Source: Lachnospiraceae bacterium UBA7054
GTDB lineage: Bacteria > Bacillota > Clostridia > Lachnospirales > Lachnospiraceae
Length of the DNA stretch: 52,932 bases
Assembly: GCA_002492725.1 (NCBI GenBank)
Contig: DLAF01000021.1
Coordinates: 43,927 to 96,858, forward strand
Reading direction: 5' to 3'
Shown: positions 50,467 through 52,932 of the stretch, one piece after another
Layout: each line of letters opens with the position of its first letter
How positions within the stretch are numbered: the stretch's first letter is position 1
Position numbers and translations under genes: made by a program
The notes under the pieces: model-generated
What the model saw: the letters and a program-made list of their open reading frames with translations, nothing else
Told to the model about the DNA's origin: nothing
The model's database searches: none

Positions 50467-52932
50467 ATGAAGAAGATGAAAGAAAAGACAGCCAGACGTC
50501 TTATGGCGTTTCTGGCGGCTGTGTGTATGTTTGGAACCATGCCGGAGACAGCACTCATTTCCCGTGCGGAGGAAGGAGCAGCGGTTTCTTCGGAAACAGG
50601 GGATACCGATACGGGCGGACAGGAGGAAAAGAAAGCAGATTCCGGCGCAGACGGGCAGACGGGTACGCAGACACCGGACGGAGAAAAGACCGGGAAAGGC
50701 ACAGAGGAGACGGAAAAAGCGGAAGATGCGGAAGGACCAAAAGACACAGTTAAACCGGGAGATTCAGCAGAACCGGGGGACGGGGAAGATATCGAGGACA
50801 CGGAGGATACCAAGGGACCCGGTGGAGAAGGGACGAAAGACCCGGAAGAAAAAGCCCCGGACAGTGGGGACAAGGAAAAAGAGGAGACGGCAGAACCATC
50901 ACCGGAAGGAGAAATTACCGAAACGGTATCAGAGAACACGGTGGAAACAGAGCCGGAGGAAAGCGAAGAAGTGGGCGTGATGCTCCTGTCGGCGCAGGCA
51001 GAGGAAATTGCTGCAGCGCAGGACGTGGACAGCACCTATACGGATGAAAACGGCGTCATATACCACTATTACGGCTATGAGGACGGGACGGCGGAAATCT
51101 ATGAACTGGAGGATTGCAAGGAGTCAACATGGGATTACAAGGCGTTAAATATCCCTTCGCAGATTGGGGACTATACGGTAACGAGCCTTACTTTTTCGCT
51201 GCCGTCAGAAACACCTACTTTCCCTTCCGTCACCATCCCGGGGACGGTCACATATATGAAGGACAGTCTGTTTAAGCGCATGAAGATCTCAGAACTCTAT
51301 TATAATGCGGAGGCAGCCGAGACCGGGGCGGGAGGGGACAGCACCGGTGTTTTCTTTCAGGCATATATCTGGGGACTGCACATAGGCGGGAATGTGAAAT
51401 CCATTCCTGATTACTGTTTTGCCTCGTCATACATGACGGTGGATGAACTGACGATTGATGTGGAGCGCATAGGTGAAAAGGCATTTGATGATAACAAGAC
51501 TATCACCACGCTGACGATCGGAGAGAACGTGAAAGAGATCGGGAGGTACGCATTTAACAGCAATGACATAGACAATATAAATTATAATGCGGTAAATGCC
51601 GTATCTGAATCCTACGGGGGAACCGTATCGGGGGTTTTTGGGTATCAGACGGTTTCCAATATAACAATCGGGGATGGGGTAACGGCAATCCCGGAACATC
51701 TTTTCTGCGGCATAGATTATACGGCAGATACACTCATATTCCCGGACAGTCTGACCACCATTGGCGAGATGGCTTTTTATGGGAGCAACATTTCCATCGG
51801 GGAATTGACAATCGGGGAAAATATAACATCCATCGGGAAAAACGCTTTTGCGCGTGGGCAGATCGGAACCCTGCACTATAATGCCGTGGATGCACGGATT
51901 TCCGGGGCAACGGAGTCGGACCGATCCGACAACTGTTTTGAACTGTCTGAAATAGGGAAACTGCATATCGGGGAGCGGGTAAAGAGCCTGCCGGATACCC
52001 TCTTTTGTAATGTGACACTGACTCAGGATACCTTGAAACTGCCGGACAGCGTTACCTATATAGGCGCATATGTGCTGTCATACAGCGGCGGGAGGACCAA
52101 GATCGGCACTCTGGAGATCGGGGAAAACGTGACCCACATCGGCAGAGCAGCTTTTGGTGTCAACACATATGATAAAGTGATCGTCCGCGCGGTGGAGGCG
52201 GATACCCCGTCAAGTTCTGATATGGATATCGAACTTCCCCTCTGCAGCAGTGTGGAGATTCATGGGAAATCCCCTTATTATAAATATTTTACAAGAAGAA
52301 CGGATAAGGACCAGATCACCCTGCTGTGTGAGGATTTTGAGACCACGCGCGGCGAGGAATATTATGACGCCCAGAAGAAATCTTTTGTGACTCCCATAAC
52401 CGATACCTGCACCGTCTGCGGCTATGAGGAGACAAGTGAAGAATACAGTGAGGCGCATACAGTCATCTTCACAGACTATGACGGCAGGGAATTGTCAAGG
52501 CAGCACTTACATAAAGGGGAGGATGCCACAGCCCCCGAAGAACCGAAGCGGACAGGGTATCGGTTTACGGGCTGGGACAGAAGTTTTACAAATGTCACAT
52601 CTGATCTGACAGTGACGGCAGAGTATGAGATCAGAAAGTTTTCCGTGGTATTCAAAGACGGCGCGCGTATTATAAACGAGCAGGAAGTCGCATACGGCGG
52701 CGATGCCACAGTGCCGGGGGCGCCCACCCGACCGGAAGAAGAGTGGGGAAGATGGAAATTCACCGGGTGGAGCGGCAGTTATACTGATGTGACGGGGGAC
52801 AGGGTGATTACGGCGCAGTTTGAGAAGGTCCTCAATCAGTATGAAGTCATCTTCTATGATGCAGAGGGCAATGTTTTGAGCAGACAGACCATTGTCCACG
52901 GGGAGGACGCGGAGGAGCCGGACGCCCCGGAA
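50467..52932 (+). CDS. LRR (BspA-like) surface protein, ICE cargo, 3' end outside window
   Basis: An open frame of 822 codons to the window edge. Signal peptide MKKMKEKTARRLMAFLAAVC with cleavage near ISRAEE; ATG 50467 is chosen over an in-frame ATG six bases upstream by spacing from AAGGAAG. A long acidic Glu/Pro/Thr/Gly stalk (about residues 35-170) leads to BspA-type leucine-rich repeats from about 51150 to 52200 (TIGENVKEIGRYAF, TIGENITSIGKNAF, EIGENVTHIGRAAF). After a CTVCGYEE cysteine pair come InlB-like repeats (TGYRFTGWDRSFTNV, WKFTGWSGSYTDV). This build suggests adhesion or mating-surface contact. Right after topB is a usual site for such ICE surface proteins. Confidence 0.88.
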   Translation, partial: MKKMKEKTARRLMAFLAAVCMFGTMPETALISRAEEGAAVSSETGDTDTGGQEEKKADSGADGQTGTQTPDGEKTGKGTEETEKAEDAEGPKDTVKPGDSAEPGDGEDIEDTEDTKGPGGEGTKDPEEKAPDSGDKEKEETAEPSPEGEITETVSENTVETEPEESEEVGVMLLSAQAEEIAAAQDVDSTYTDENGVIYHYYGYEDGTAEIYELEDCKESTWDYKALNIPSQIGDYTVTSLTFSLPSETPTFPSVTIPGTVTYMKDSLFKRMKISELYYNAEAAETGAGGDSTGVFFQAYIWGLHIGGNVKSIPDYCFASSYMTVDELTIDVERIGEKAFDDNKTITTLTIGENVKEIGRYAFNSNDIDNINYNAVNAVSESYGGTVSGVFGYQTVSNITIGDGVTAIPEHLFCGIDYTADTLIFPDSLTTIGEMAFYGSNISIGELTIGENITSIGKNAFARGQIGTLHYNAVDARISGATESDRSDNCFELSEIGKLHIGERVKSLPDTLFCNVTLTQDTLKLPDSVTYIGAYVLSYSGGRTKIGTLEIGENVTHIGRAAFGVNTYDKVIVRAVEADTPSSSDMDIELPLCSSVEIHGKSPYYKYFTRRTDKDQITLLCEDFETTRGEEYYDAQKKSFVTPITDTCTVCGYEETSEEYSEAHTVIFTDYDGRELSRQHLHKGEDATAPEEPKRTGYRFTGWDRSFTNVTSDLTVTAEYEIRKFSVVFKDGARIINEQEVAYGGDATVPGAPTRPEEEWGRWKFTGWSGSYTDVTGDRVITAQFEKVLNQYEVIFYDAEGNVLSRQTIVHGEDAEEPDAPE

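Larger units (their letters stand above)
28637..52932 (+). mobile_element. Integrative conjugative element, left part (continues beyond window)
   Basis: The left boundary is inferred from the point where spoVAD similarity ends (about 28637). All genes to the window end read rightward and fit a Gram-positive type-IV-secretion ICE of the kind found in Clostridia (Tn1549/CTn relatives): ParA, ParB, initiator, PcfB, VirD4, Maff2, TrbL/VirB6-like, PrgI, VirB4, peptidoglycan hydrolase, DUF4315, DUF4366 and TopB. Integrase, excisionase and relaxase are not in view and are expected to the right. Cargo in the visible part comprises an AP2 protein, a single-pass protein, a radical SAM protein, a DNA methyltransferase and a large LRR surface protein. 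Confidence 0.88.

Noticed and set aside
28637..52932. Prophage rather than ICE
   Set aside because: No capsid, terminase, portal or tail genes; VirD4, VirB4, PrgI and a conjugative hydrolase define an ICE.

Overview
The window looks like chromosome of a spore-forming Clostridia bacterium, most likely a Lachnospiraceae member. It encodes SpoVAD (spore-core dipicolinate uptake), a long type-2 PyrF, a secreted InlB-repeat surface protein, several c-di-GMP turnover proteins with HD-GYP or EAL domains, and a Firmicutes-type integrative conjugative element (ICE) with Maff2, DUF4315, DUF4366 and PcfB proteins. Base composition is moderate throughout, except for an AT-rich islet at about 25.8-28.0 kb.

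Region 1 (1-25.8 kb) is host chromosome. It opens with the 3' part of a sensor histidine kinase coupled to an S41-family lipoprotein. These converge on a leftward signalling cluster read from 15562 down to 4183: an HD-GYP response regulator, a hybrid histidine kinase with HPt, a second hybrid kinase carrying a C-terminal DegV (fatty-acid-binding) domain, and then, from its own promoter, a 1547-aa surface protein with seven InlB-type repeats. Rightward genes follow: a Suv3-like helicase, a 4'-phosphopantetheinyl transferase, an alpha/beta hydrolase, a ligand-sensing EAL protein with a degenerate GGDEF domain, a DUF218 membrane protein, a TPR lipoprotein, a Nudix-like protein lacking two catalytic glutamates, and pyrF.

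Region 2 (25.8-28.0 kb) is an AT-rich islet of two genes: an unrecognised 120-aa protein and a COG1078/SAMHD1-like HD phosphohydrolase broken by a single-base frameshift. It ends in a large hairpin directly in front of spoVAD. spoVAD itself is cut after about 209 codons.

Region 3 (about 28.64 kb to the window end) is the left part of a large ICE inserted in spoVAD. Its order is DUF6075, DUF3970, ParA, ParB, RepA-like initiator, small ORF, YodL/DUF4316, AP2 protein, candidate oriT, PcfB, VirD4, small membrane protein, attenuator-like RNA, Maff2, TrbL/VirB6-like, a single-pass cargo protein, PrgI/VirB3-like, VirB4, radical SAM protein, DNA methyltransferase, M23+NlpC/P60 hydrolase, DUF4315, DUF4366, TopB, and a leucine-rich-repeat surface protein running off the window. 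No integrase or relaxase gene is seen, so they presumably lie to the right. ParAB and RepA would replicate and maintain the excised circle. VirD4/PcfB recruit the relaxosome, VirB4, VirB6-like and PrgI form the channel, and the hydrolase opens peptidoglycan.

The most unusual structure is a 25-bp dyad occurring six times in the same orientation, always between genes, from 32280 to 37144. Arms are invariant and only the 3-nt centre varies. The copies interleave with intrinsic terminators, an oriT-like hairpin and an attenuator-like leader. They could be a dispersed partition or replication site, the target of the AP2 protein they flank, or an RNA processing or antitermination signal.
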